A stretch of 16,282 bases of DNA from assembly GCA_003514205.1 (NCBI GenBank), contig DORQ01000316.1, positions 2,405-18,686 of the forward strand. Reading direction: 5' to 3'. The DNA comes from Acidimicrobiaceae bacterium. GTDB lineage: Bacteria > Actinomycetota > Acidimicrobiia > Acidimicrobiales > Microtrichaceae. Positions within the stretch are counted from its first letter, which is position 1. The number at the start of each line of letters is the position of its first letter. The position numbers and the translations under genes were made by a program. Shown piece by piece: positions 1 through 6,566 of the stretch. The notes beneath the pieces are model-generated. The model did not search any database, was not told the origin of the DNA, and saw only the letters and a program-made list of their open reading frames with translations.

Positions 1-145
1 CCTTCGCAGAGGTCTCAGTGCTTTCCTTCGGTGATGTGGTGCTCTCCGTGCTGGTCTCGGTGCATCCTGTCGCCACGCAGAACGCGGTGACGACGATGAG
101 GGCCCGTGCACGAAGCGATGTTTCGGTGTGTCGTTGAAGTGTCAT
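1..145 (-). CDS. Lipoprotein, N-terminal fragment (runs off left edge)
   Basis: The reverse complement from 145 reads an open frame of 48 codons to the window edge, starting MTLQRHTETSLRARALIV. It has the layout of a type II signal peptide: basic n-region (Arg12, Arg14), hydrophobic stretch at residues 15-26 and a lipobox ending A-T-G-C with the lipidated Cys at residue 28. After it comes a Thr/Ser/Glu-rich, low-complexity segment typical of the flexible linker of surface lipoproteins. The ATG lies 3 nt beyond the tesB stop codon, so it is probably co-transcribed and translationally coupled with tesB. The functional domain is outside the window, so no role can be assigned; a substrate-binding or other surface lipoprotein is possible. 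The -3 lipobox position is Ala rather than the commoner Leu, which is tolerated in the family. Confidence 0.72.
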   Translation of the reverse strand, partial: MTLQRHTETSLRARALIVVTAFCVATGCTETSTESTTSPKESTETSAK

Positions 146-148
146 GGG

Positions 149-1009
149 TTACCGTCGAGACCATCGGGCTGGGCGGATGACACCCTCCTGAACCACTGAG
201 GCCACGAGTTGGCCCTCGCTGGTGTAGATCAGCCCGCGGCCGAGTCCTCGGCCTCCAGAGGCGGATGGGGTGTCCTGTGCGTAGAGCATCCACTCGTCGG
301 CGCGGAAGGGCCGATGAAACCACATTGCGTGGTCAAGGCTCGCCATGAACACGTCGCCCACGCCGCTACCCCCGTGAGGACTCAAGCTGGTGTCGAGAAC
401 AGTCATATCGCTCGCGTACGTCATAATGCAGGCGTGCAGCACCGGATCAGCTGGCAAGGTTCCGTTCGCACGAAACCACACATTGCTCAACATGGGTCCT
501 GGCGTCGTGTCATCGGGGTTTCGCCAGTCACAATATCTGGTGTCAATGGGGCGAGGGCGGTCGTACCACGGCCCGAGGCGGTCCTTCCACGGCTTCATCC
601 GGGTCTGGAAATCGGGCAGCGTTTCAGGGTCGGGGATATCGGTGGGCATCGGCATCTGGTGGTCGTAGCCCTCCTCGGCAGTTTGAAACGAGGCGCTGAG
701 GCCAAAGATGGGTCTCCCGTGCTGGATGGCGATCACTCGGCGCGTCTCGAAACTCTTCGCCTGTCGAATTCGCTCAACCTCATACAGAATCGGCGCTGTT
801 GGATCACCGGCGTGCAGGAAGTAGGAATGAAGTGAATGGACTGACTTGTCGGGCACTGTTCGGGTGGCCGCTACGAGGGCTTGGCCTGCAACCTGGCCTC
901 CAAAGACGCGCTGCCGATCTTCATCCGGGGAGGATCCTCGAAAGATGTTCACTTCAATCTGCTCTAGATCGAGCAGCGTGATCAGGTCGTCGACGGCTTG
1001 TTGGTCCAT
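149..1009 (-). CDS. tesB: Acyl-CoA thioesterase II (TesB family)
   Basis: This 286-residue protein is a double-hotdog acyl-CoA thioesterase, hydrolysing acyl-CoA to free fatty acid and CoA in the cytosol. Family signatures are FGGQVAGQAL (36-45), HSYFLHAGDP (61-70), YASDMTVLDTSLSPHG (198 on), the SLDHAMWFHRPF stretch (224-235) and VVQEGVIR near the C-terminus. By alignment from memory with E. coli TesB (Asp204/Thr228/Gln278), the catalytic residues are Asp201, Ser224 and Gln274, so the middle one is a conservative Thr-to-Ser change. Length matches the family (E. coli about 286). The frame is open to a GTG- or ATG-type start at 1063, but homology begins at MDQQAVDDLI, and a G-rich stretch just upstream of the ATG at 1009 can serve as ribosome binding site, so I use 1009. 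It is divergent from the GtrA-like gene and followed after 3 nt by a lipoprotein gene. Confidence 0.93.
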   Translation of the reverse strand: MDQQAVDDLITLLDLEQIEVNIFRGSSPDEDRQRVFGGQVAGQALVAATRTVPDKSVHSLHSYFLHAGDPTAPILYEVERIRQAKSFETRRVIAIQHGRPIFGLSASFQTAEEGYDHQMPMPTDIPDPETLPDFQTRMKPWKDRLGPWYDRPRPIDTRYCDWRNPDDTTPGPMLSNVWFRANGTLPADPVLHACIMTYASDMTVLDTSLSPHGGSGVGDVFMASLDHAMWFHRPFRADEWMLYAQDTPSASGGRGLGRGLIYTSEGQLVASVVQEGVIRPARWSRR

Positions 1010-1089
1010 GCCCCCATTCTGCCCCGGCGAGAGGTGGCGCGGGTCAACAGAAGTGGGACCCATAACTCAGCGGCAGATAGGCTCCCTCA
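1010..1089. promoter_or_regulatory. Divergent intergenic region tesB / gtrA-like gene
   Basis: These 80 bases separate two divergent genes, so promoters for both must lie in or near them. On the minus strand a TTGACC element (1047-1042) resembles a -35 box, but the best -10-like sequence (CAGAAT) is about 20 nt further on and very close to the start codon, so I do not call a specific promoter. On the plus strand AGG at 1079-1081 is a plausible Shine-Dalgarno for the GTG at 1090. Confidence 0.4.
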
Positions 1090-1599
1090 GTGGATCTCAA
1101 CCCTATGGTGCTTCGTGAGCACCTTCGCTCCGAAGAAGGCCGCAAGCAGCTTCGTTACGCCGCGGTCTCACTCGTGTTTGTTCCCTTGGGGCAAGTCTTT
1201 GTGCAGTTCTTTCACTGGACAACGACATGGCCCAACTATCAGTCGATTCTGGTGACGGCATGTCTGCTCACCATTCCTAACTACTTTGCGAACAAGCTCT
1301 ACGTCTGGAAAGACACCTCCAAGGACCGTCTGCGTACACAGATCACGGTGTTTTGGGTGGCGGCCCTCATGGGAACAGGGTTCGCTATGGGGTTGGCGCA
1401 GCTCGCAGACCATCTCACCGAGGGAAGTTCGAAGCCCGTTCAGGGACTCTGGCTCTTCATCGCCCAACTCGCTGGATATGGAATCGTATGGGTCGGAAGG
1501 TACGTGTTCCTTGATCGAGTGATCTTCAAGATGACTCACCACGGAGAAGAACCAGATGCTGAGGAGCTCGACGAGCTCCATCGTGAGTTTCCAGTCTGA
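1090..1599 (+). CDS. GtrA-like four-helix membrane protein
   Basis: The 169-residue protein has four predicted membrane segments (about 20-41, 50-70, 83-107 and 118-138) and the signature PNYFANKLYVW (63-73) near the end of helix 2, as in the GtrA / DPMS-like family. GtrA-type proteins are small inner-membrane proteins associated with polyprenyl-linked sugars in O-antigen, teichoic acid or arabinogalactan assembly, and some are thought to flip the lipid-linked sugar. After helix 4 the tail is acidic (EEPDAEELDELH), probably cytosolic. The GTG at 1090 is chosen because AGG sits 8 nt upstream; an ATG at 1105 is an alternative that would remove five residues. Its stop overlaps the next ATG by 1 nt, so the downstream methyltransferase is translationally coupled. 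The exact substrate cannot be seen. Confidence 0.8.
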   Translation: MDLNPMVLREHLRSEEGRKQLRYAAVSLVFVPLGQVFVQFFHWTTTWPNYQSILVTACLLTIPNYFANKLYVWKDTSKDRLRTQITVFWVAALMGTGFAMGLAQLADHLTEGSSKPVQGLWLFIAQLAGYGIVWVGRYVFLDRVIFKMTHHGEEPDAEELDELHREFPV

Positions 1600-2273
1600 T
1601 GCGGGCCGACCTTCGAGCATTCGCTGAAGAGGCACGGGGATTTATGCCCCCCGACGAAGGTCTCGCGCTGTACGACGCGGCGACCGAAGCGGCCAAGCGA
1701 TTGCCACAGTTGCCATTCCTCGAAATCGGCTCGTATTGCGGAAAGTCAGCGATCTACATCGGAGCGGCTGCGTCTGAGGGAGGAACCGTGCTGTTTGCTC
1801 TCGACCACCATCGTGGCTCCGAGGAGAATCAGCCAGGCTGGGAATGGCATGAGCCCGACCTCGTCGACCCTGCTGTGGGCAGGATGGATACGCTGCCGAT
1901 CTTTCGCCGCGCAGTGTTTGATGCGGGCCTGGAGTCGTCGGTGGTGGCAGTGGTCGGGAATTCGCCGACGGTGGGGCGGGTGTGGGGGAGTCCACTCAGC
2001 TTTTTGTTCATCGATGGCGGCCATGGTGTTGAGCCTGCTCACCGGGACTATGAATGCTGGACCCCGTTCGTCGCTCAAGGCGGGATTCTTGCGATCCACG
2101 ACGTGTTCCCCAATCCAGCTGATGGAGGGCGCCCTCCATTTGAGATCTACGAGCGGGCATTGGGCTCAGGCAACTTTTCTGAGCTTTCCGCCACTGGCTC
2201 GTTGCGAGTGTTGGAACGTCTTCGAAACGGCCACGAACATCAGCCCGGGCATCTGGAATTCTCAGATCACTGA
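1599..2273 (+). CDS. Class I SAM-dependent methyltransferase (Methyltransf_24-like)
   Basis: The 224-residue protein has a Rossmann-fold methyltransferase layout: SAM-binding motif I LEIGSYCGKS (41-50), acidic/His element ALDHH (67-71), a motif FLFIDGGH (135-142), and GGILAIHDVFP (161-171). The IDGGH...HDV pairing resembles the Methyltransf_24 group, which includes sugar- and macrolide-modifying O-methyltransferases and may use a metal ion through the Asp/His residues; the metal is inference. It starts inside the stop of the GtrA-like gene (TGATG, 1-nt overlap). Its 3' end overlaps by 7 nt the end of the convergent membrane-protein gene. Together with GtrA it suggests modification of an envelope saccharide, but the acceptor is unknown. 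Confidence 0.82.
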   Translation: MRADLRAFAEEARGFMPPDEGLALYDAATEAAKRLPQLPFLEIGSYCGKSAIYIGAAASEGGTVLFALDHHRGSEENQPGWEWHEPDLVDPAVGRMDTLPIFRRAVFDAGLESSVVAVVGNSPTVGRVWGSPLSFLFIDGGHGVEPAHRDYECWTPFVAQGGILAIHDVFPNPADGGRPPFEIYERALGSGNFSELSATGSLRVLERLRNGHEHQPGHLEFSDH

Positions 2274-2737
2274 GGATCCGAGGCTGTAACGGGATCCGAG
2301 ACTGTTGCGGGATCCGAATCTGTCGCGGGATCCGAATCTGTCGCGGCAAGTCGTCGTTTCTTCTTTGACTCTCTGGTGACGAGCAGGAACACGACTGCCA
2401 CCCCACCCATGGTGAGCCCGAAGATCAGATACTGGGGCCATGTTCCCCGGGCGCCTTCGAACTTCGGCTTCTCACCAGAGTTCGGCTTGGGCAGAATAGT
2501 CGGGGCAGTCACGACTGGAGCAGTGAGGGGTGATTGATCCTCAATCTCTTCGCCTTGCTGTTCCACACTGAGTCTCTCGCCGCTCAGGGCGTCTGTGCCG
2601 GGGGTTGCACCTGCTGGCGGCACAGAGAGCAGCGTGATGCCTGCAACGAGCACAAGTGCCGCTGGGGCGGCCAGCAGGAGCGCTCGCAGCCCGTGCCGGC
2701 AGCCACGTACTCCCCGAAGAAATGCTGAGCCCGACAT
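2267..2737 (-). CDS. Small membrane-anchored protein with repetitive acidic tail
   Basis: I do not recognise this 156-residue protein. It begins with an arginine-containing n-region and a long hydrophobic segment (about 18-40) ending near PPAGA, so a signal peptide or first membrane helix. An extracytoplasmic Pro/Glu/Thr-rich stretch (about 45-98) follows, then a second membrane helix (102-120), a positively charged stop-transfer KKKRR (125-129) and a repetitive cytoplasmic tail of DSDPAT-like units (132-156). The ATG at 2737 is chosen because it follows the stop of the upstream gene after a single base; longer in-frame starts would lie inside that gene. It is the last gene of the glycosyltransferase operon and may anchor or regulate the other proteins, which is inference. 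Confidence 0.7.
   Translation of the reverse strand: MSGSAFLRGVRGCRHGLRALLLAAPAALVLVAGITLLSVPPAGATPGTDALSGERLSVEQQGEEIEDQSPLTAPVVTAPTILPKPNSGEKPKFEGARGTWPQYLIFGLTMGGVAVVFLLVTRESKKKRRLAATDSDPATDSDPATVSDPVTASDPQ
2274..2345. repeat. Four tandem 18-bp units
   Basis: Four consecutive 18-bp copies start with GGATCCGA at 2274, 2292, 2310 and 2328; the last two are identical and the first two differ at a few bases. The unit is a multiple of three, so copy number changes keep the frame. Read on the minus strand they encode the D-S-D-P-A/V-T type repeat at the C-terminus of the membrane protein. Each unit carries a GGATCC palindrome. Likely a slippage-prone coding minisatellite. Confidence 0.9.
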
Positions 2738-2738
2738 G

Positions 2739-3869
2739 CTATTCGGAAGCGCTGCGGGCCGGCCCCGAGCCTGTGCCCTCGGCGTCGATGTCGTTGCCCT
2801 GTGTGTGCCTTGACTCAGACGGCTCATCGGTATGGGTGTCGATGAGCGTCGGGAGGCGGTCATGGTCAACAAAGAGCCAAGCAGCAGGACTCGATCCTGC
2901 GAGTGAGTCAGCGGCGAGAATCACTGCGGCAGCGGTGTATGTGGATTGCTCGCCACCTGGGAAGTGAACTTCGTCGGGGTACACAATTCCCGTCCAGTAT
3001 TTCCCGTCGGGTTCGCGTTGGGATTGTGTCCAGCTGAAGATTTCCTTGGCAAGGTCGCGTTCGCCGACTGCGAGGAGGCTCATGACGTACTCGCAGGTCT
3101 CTGCAACTGTGACCCATGGCCGGTCCGAAACGCAGCGAACACCTTTGCCGTCCATCACGAAGGTGTTGTGACGATCGGCGAGGCGCTGGCGTCCAGCATC
3201 GCCGGTGACAACCCCAGCGAGCACGGGGTAGTACCAGTCCATGGCCCAGCGATGCTTTGGCGCAAACGCGTCGGGCACTTCGCGAATCACCTGTGCCAAG
3301 CGGGCTGCGCTGAGTTCCCAGTCGGGCCGCTCGTGGCCGAGCTCCTGCGCAATGGCTATCGCGCAGCGAAGGCTGTGACAGATCGACGAGGAGCCGGTGA
3401 GCAGAGCGAAGGTCCATGGTGTTCCATCAGCATGTCGCGCCCACCGGATCTCGCCGCGTGGGGTCTGCAATGCGAGCACGAACCCAACTGCGGCATCAAC
3501 CATTGGCCACATGGACTCAAGAAAGCCCTGGTCATGGTGGAGCAGGAAGTGGTGCCACACCCCAGTTGCTACATACGCGACACAGTTCGCGTCGAGCTTG
3601 TCTTGTTCGACACTGTCGGCGAGGTAGTACTGGTGCCAGGATCCGTCCTCACGCTGAATCGATTTCAGCCATTCGAACCCGCGCTCTGACTGGCTGCGGC
3701 GGCCGCCAACGGCGAGCGCCATGAGGGCCTCGGTGTGGTTCCACGGATCGGCATGGCCGCCATCGAACCAGGGCATCATGCCATTTGGGAGTTGAACGGC
3801 TTCGAGGTAGTCGACAGTCTCGGCGAGTTGGCCAGCTGTGACGACTCCAGCAATCTCAGGCAGCCACAC
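2739..3869 (-). CDS. Prenyltransferase / squalene-cyclase-like alpha-barrel protein
   Basis: About 376 residues from the GTG at 3869. The sequence is helical and Trp-rich with recurring QW-like elements: QREDGSW (72-78), LQTPRGEIRW (about 134-143) and SQREPDGKYWTG (283-294), plus a conserved-looking tail EVHFPGGEQSTYTAAAV. Such repeats occur in prenyltransferase/squalene oxidase (alpha/alpha) barrels, and the same fold family is shared by some glycosidases and lyases, so the label gives a fold rather than a reaction. I see no DxDD motif of a true class II terpene cyclase. The start is uncertain: the frame is open to 4007 inside the upstream gene, but GTG at 3869 has GAGG 5 nt upstream and leaves only a 14-nt overlap with the methyltransferase, matching the compact operon. 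The last 50 residues are Asp/Glu/Ser/Thr-rich and look disordered. Confidence 0.68.
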   Translation of the reverse strand: MWLPEIAGVVTAGQLAETVDYLEAVQLPNGMMPWFDGGHADPWNHTEALMALAVGGRRSQSERGFEWLKSIQREDGSWHQYYLADSVEQDKLDANCVAYVATGVWHHFLLHHDQGFLESMWPMVDAAVGFVLALQTPRGEIRWARHADGTPWTFALLTGSSSICHSLRCAIAIAQELGHERPDWELSAARLAQVIREVPDAFAPKHRWAMDWYYPVLAGVVTGDAGRQRLADRHNTFVMDGKGVRCVSDRPWVTVAETCEYVMSLLAVGERDLAKEIFSWTQSQREPDGKYWTGIVYPDEVHFPGGEQSTYTAAAVILAADSLAGSSPAAWLFVDHDRLPTLIDTHTDEPSESRHTQGNDIDAEGTGSGPARSASE

Positions 3870-4620
3870 GAGCGCCTCGCTTCTTGGATGTCGCAGGAAC
3901 TGGGACCGGCTTTGATCCGTACAACACGACGCTCTTGCCAAGCACGGGGTTGAGGATTCGTTCGGCGAAACGGGTGACGAAGGGGGCTTTGGTGATGTCC
4001 CACACAAGAAGTTGGTGGTACGCCTTCACAAGCACCTGCTCATTGTTGGTGGGGCCAACAGCGCACTTCAGCCACCAATATGGGGAGTGCAGGGCATGGG
4101 CACGGTGAGAACCGCGCGACTCGAGGCCAACTGCGTCCATCTTGAAGCGGAGCTGTTCCTCGGTGTAGATCCGAACATGTCCACCTTCACTCAGTGGTGC
4201 GTGGTATTCGGCGGAGAGCGCCCAGCAGATCTTCTCTGGCAGCCAGGCAGGCACTGTGACCGCCATGATGCCACCCGGCTTGAGCACTCGGTTGAGTTCT
4301 GCCAGTGCCGCCGAGTCCTCACGGAGGTGCTCCATCACCTCTGATGCAATGATGCGATCAAAGGTGTTGTCTGGAAATGGCAGCCGCAATGCATCACCAC
4401 GTACGGCGAGTGCCTCACTGGTTGGCTCTGCTTCGCCCGCCTCAACCATTGCACCGAAAAGGTCGCGAACCCCAAGGAGCTCGTCGAAGGAATAGTCCAT
4501 CGCGATGACCCGAGCCCCATTGCGAAATGACTGAAATGCGTGGCGACCAGCACCACATCCCATGTCGAGTATGAGGTGCCTAGGTTCCAACGCGAGTCGT
4601 TCGTAGTCAACGGTCAGCAT
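3856..4620 (-). CDS. Class I SAM-dependent methyltransferase (UbiE/Methyltransf_11-like)
   Basis: The 254-residue protein carries a complete set of SAM-methyltransferase motifs: LDMGCGAGRH (motif I, 18-27), an acidic residue at AMDYS (Asp42) for the ribose hydroxyls, RGDALRLPF (74-82), SEVMEHL (93-99) and RVLKPGG (111-117). The C-terminal third contains a hydrophobic, Trp/Tyr-rich insertion (HSPYWWLKCAVG) and a basic end (TSKKRGARVAA), which could favour membrane or lipid association. It starts 1 nt after the glycosyltransferase stop and ends 14 nt inside the following gene, so it is surely co-expressed with them. The substrate is unknown; a glycolipid or polyprenyl-linked sugar is the guess from context. 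Confidence 0.88.
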   Translation of the reverse strand: MLTVDYERLALEPRHLILDMGCGAGRHAFQSFRNGARVIAMDYSFDELLGVRDLFGAMVEAGEAEPTSEALAVRGDALRLPFPDNTFDRIIASEVMEHLREDSAALAELNRVLKPGGIMAVTVPAWLPEKICWALSAEYHAPLSEGGHVRIYTEEQLRFKMDAVGLESRGSHRAHALHSPYWWLKCAVGPTNNEQVLVKAYHQLLVWDITKAPFVTRFAERILNPVLGKSVVLYGSKPVPVPATSKKRGARVAA

Positions 4621-4621
4621 G

Positions 4622-5920
4622 TCATGACACCTCTTGCAGTAGTGCTCGATATTGTTCCACGGTCTTCAGGGCCGTGTTCTTCCAACTCCAGCGGTTGATC
4701 ACCCGATCGCGTCCCGCGAGGCCGATAGCGGTTGCTCGTTGGGGGTTTTCCAATGCGTTCCTGATGCCGCCCGCCAACGCGTCGGCGTTGGCCGGTTCAA
4801 CAGAGAAGCAGGTCTCACCGTCGGGTCCAGTGACTTCGGGTAGTGCGCCACCGGTTGTGGCAACCAAGGGGCAGCCGGTCGACATTGCTTCGATGGCTGG
4901 AAGGGAGAAGCCCTCATACAGCGAGGGGACGACAGCGCAGGCGGATTCGTTGTAGAGCTCCACGATTCGTTCGTCGGTGACGCCACTGACGAACTCAACG
5001 GCATCCCACAATCCAAGCTCCTCGATAGTGCGTTGGGCCGCTGAGCCTTCCTTGAGCTTGCCAATGATGACCAGGCGGAGCTCGGGAAACTCGGTGCGGA
5101 GTTTCGCTACCGCTTCAAGAAGAAAGCGCTGCCCTTTCATGGCCACATCGGCCGAGGCAGTGGAGATGATTTGAAATGGTCGGCGCTCAACGCCTGGGTT
5201 TGGGGCGAAGAGCTCAGGGTCGACTCCAACGGGCACCACATGAAGCTTGGTTGGCGAGACGCCGTGAGTGCGACAGATGTCGTCGAAGCTGTTTTGGGAG
5301 ACCGTGATGATTCGAGTCAGTCGCTTGGCCACCCTCGTCTGCATCTTGGTGAAGGCATACCAGCGCGCCTTGGTGATTCGTTGGTAGGTCGTGTCGGAGT
5401 GTTCCATCTCGATGAGACGGTCCATCGTGATCGGATGATGAATGGTGCCAAGGACTGGCAACCCGGCTCGCTCGATTCCGAGAAGTCCGTAGCCCAGGCA
5501 TTGGTTGTCTTGAACAAGGTCGAACTCCGATGTCCGGTGCTTGAGGTGGTCCCAGGCTCGGAGTGAGAAGGCGAGCGGCTCGGGAAAGGTGCCGCTCATG
5601 AACGAGAACACCTCAGCGAAATCCATCCAGCTCTTCAACTCCCACACCCCAGGCATTCGCATTGGGAAGTAGTCGTTGTAAATGTCGAGGCTGGGGAGCT
5701 TCACCAGCGGTACTCGTTCATCGAGGATCGGGTAGGGCTGACCGCTCAGAACCTCAACCGTGTGGCCAAGATCAGCCAACGCCTTGGTGAGGTGTCGGGT
5801 GTAGACGCCCTGGCCTCCAACATGTGGCTTACCGCGATAGGTAAGGTACGCAATCCGCAAGGGATCATCTGGTCCTGGTACCCGTTTGGTGGATGATCCC
5901 TGTGCAACGCCGGTCTGCAT
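4622..5920 (-). CDS. GT4-family glycosyltransferase (GT-B fold)
   Basis: The 432-residue protein is a retaining GT-B glycosyltransferase. The N-terminal acceptor domain begins at LRIAYLTYRGKPHVGGQGVY (21-40), whose Gly-rich loop is typical of GT4. The donor domain has VVPVGVDPELF (228-238), Lys262 in the AMKGQR segment, and the EX7E signature EGFSLPAIE (Glu336, Glu344), which binds the nucleotide-sugar. It transfers a sugar from a nucleotide donor; donor and acceptor cannot be read from sequence. No membrane helix is evident, so it is cytosolic or peripheral. It is the first gene of a four-gene minus-strand operon. The first 20 residues are Ser/Pro/Gly-rich, so the exact start is less sure than the rest; an AGGG lies 5 nt before the chosen ATG. 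Confidence 0.93.
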   Translation of the reverse strand: MQTGVAQGSSTKRVPGPDDPLRIAYLTYRGKPHVGGQGVYTRHLTKALADLGHTVEVLSGQPYPILDERVPLVKLPSLDIYNDYFPMRMPGVWELKSWMDFAEVFSFMSGTFPEPLAFSLRAWDHLKHRTSEFDLVQDNQCLGYGLLGIERAGLPVLGTIHHPITMDRLIEMEHSDTTYQRITKARWYAFTKMQTRVAKRLTRIITVSQNSFDDICRTHGVSPTKLHVVPVGVDPELFAPNPGVERRPFQIISTASADVAMKGQRFLLEAVAKLRTEFPELRLVIIGKLKEGSAAQRTIEELGLWDAVEFVSGVTDERIVELYNESACAVVPSLYEGFSLPAIEAMSTGCPLVATTGGALPEVTGPDGETCFSVEPANADALAGGIRNALENPQRATAIGLAGRDRVINRWSWKNTALKTVEQYRALLQEVS

Positions 5921-6001
5921 AACGCCCTAGCTTCCTTGCCAATTCGGTCATTGGTCAAACCGCTCAACCAGCGGATGTTCCTAATCATTTCAGGAGATGC
6001 T
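5921..6001. promoter_or_regulatory. Divergent intergenic region glycosyltransferase / dtd
   Basis: These 81 bases separate divergent genes and must supply promoters both ways. On the plus strand the clear element is the Shine-Dalgarno AGGAG at 5992-5996, 5 nt before the GTG of dtd. TAATCA at 5982-5987 resembles a -10 but is too close to the start and has no well-spaced -35. A short CCGCT/AGCGG stem lies around 5961-5974; I assign no function to it. Confidence 0.45.
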
Positions 6002-6466
6002 GTGAGAGTCCTCATTCAGCGGGTTACCCGGGCAGAAGTGCGGGTTGACAATTCCCTTGTTGGTTCGATTCAGGAGGGACTCTGCATGTTTGTTGGTGTC
6101 ACGCATTCTGATACCCCCCAGGACGCCACCCGACTGGCGGAGCGTGCGTCGAATCTTCGAATCTTGCAGGACGCCGACGGAAAGATGAATCGCTCGCTGC
6201 GGGATTCCGGGGGCTCAGCTCTCGTGATCAGTCAGTTCACGTTGTACGCCGACACTCGACGCGGTCGCCGCCCCTCATTCGTTGATGCCGCTGCACCTGA
6301 TGATGCCAGGCTGCTGATCGCTACCTTCGTCGAGACGTTACAGGCAGTGCCGATCACCGTTGAGGAAGGAATCTTCGGCGCAGATATGGCGGTGTCGCTG
6401 ACTAATGACGGACCGGTGACGATTCTGCTGGAGCAGCCGAGCTCGACTGCTGAGCTTGGTTGCTGA
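6002..6466 (+). CDS. dtd: D-aminoacyl-tRNA deacylase
   Basis: The 154-residue protein is a DTD-type deacylase that hydrolyses D-aminoacyl-tRNA (and mischarged Gly-tRNA-Ala in characterised members), keeping D-amino acids out of translation. The two signature loops forming the active site across the dimer are present: SQFTLYAD (77-84) and NDGPVTILLE (135-144). The N-terminus RVLIQRVTRAEVRVD is characteristic. The frame is open upstream to 5936, but the GTG at 6002 is the family start and has AGGAG 5 nt before it. It is about 8 residues longer than typical (about 145), the extra lying at the C-terminus. Its transcription meets the secreted-protein gene head-on at a terminator hairpin. Confidence 0.96.
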   Translation: MRVLIQRVTRAEVRVDNSLVGSIQEGLCMFVGVTHSDTPQDATRLAERASNLRILQDADGKMNRSLRDSGGSALVISQFTLYADTRRGRRPSFVDAAAPDDARLLIATFVETLQAVPITVEEGIFGADMAVSLTNDGPVTILLEQPSSTAELGC

Positions 6467-6483
6467 GAGAGCCGGTTGAGCCG

Positions 6484-6531
6484 AAAACGACGTGTGGGGA
6501 TGAGCAACTGCTCATCCCCACAGTTCGTTTT
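6484..6531. terminator. Bidirectional intrinsic terminator hairpin
   Basis: A perfect 13-bp stem (6493-6505 with 6510-6522, arms TGTGGGGATGAGC / GCTCATCCCCACA) closes on a 4-base loop. After a 2x2 mismatch the pairing continues for 7 bp (AAAACGA at 6484-6490 with TCGTTTT at 6525-6531). The flanking A-tract on one side and T-tract on the other make it a terminator in both directions. It lies between the convergent dtd (ending 6466) and secreted-protein gene (ending 6567). A direct 11-bp repeat CGTTTTCAGGA follows at 6526 and 6542. Confidence 0.92.
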
Positions 6532-6566
6532 CAGGACAGTCCGTTTTCAGGAAGTCCTGAGTCTTA

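Noticed and set aside
209..835. Open plus-strand frame of about 208 codons
   Set aside because: Antisense to tesB, which has clear homology; the translated product is low-complexity and shows no family motif or ribosome binding site.
1042..1047. TTGACC on the minus strand as a -35 box for tesB
   Set aside because: No -10 at 16-19 nt; the nearest AT-containing hexamer is 20 nt away and would overlap the ribosome binding site.
2946..3689. Open plus-strand frame of about 247 codons
   Set aside because: Antisense to the cyclase-like gene; it arises from codon bias in a GC-rich genome and lacks recognisable domains.
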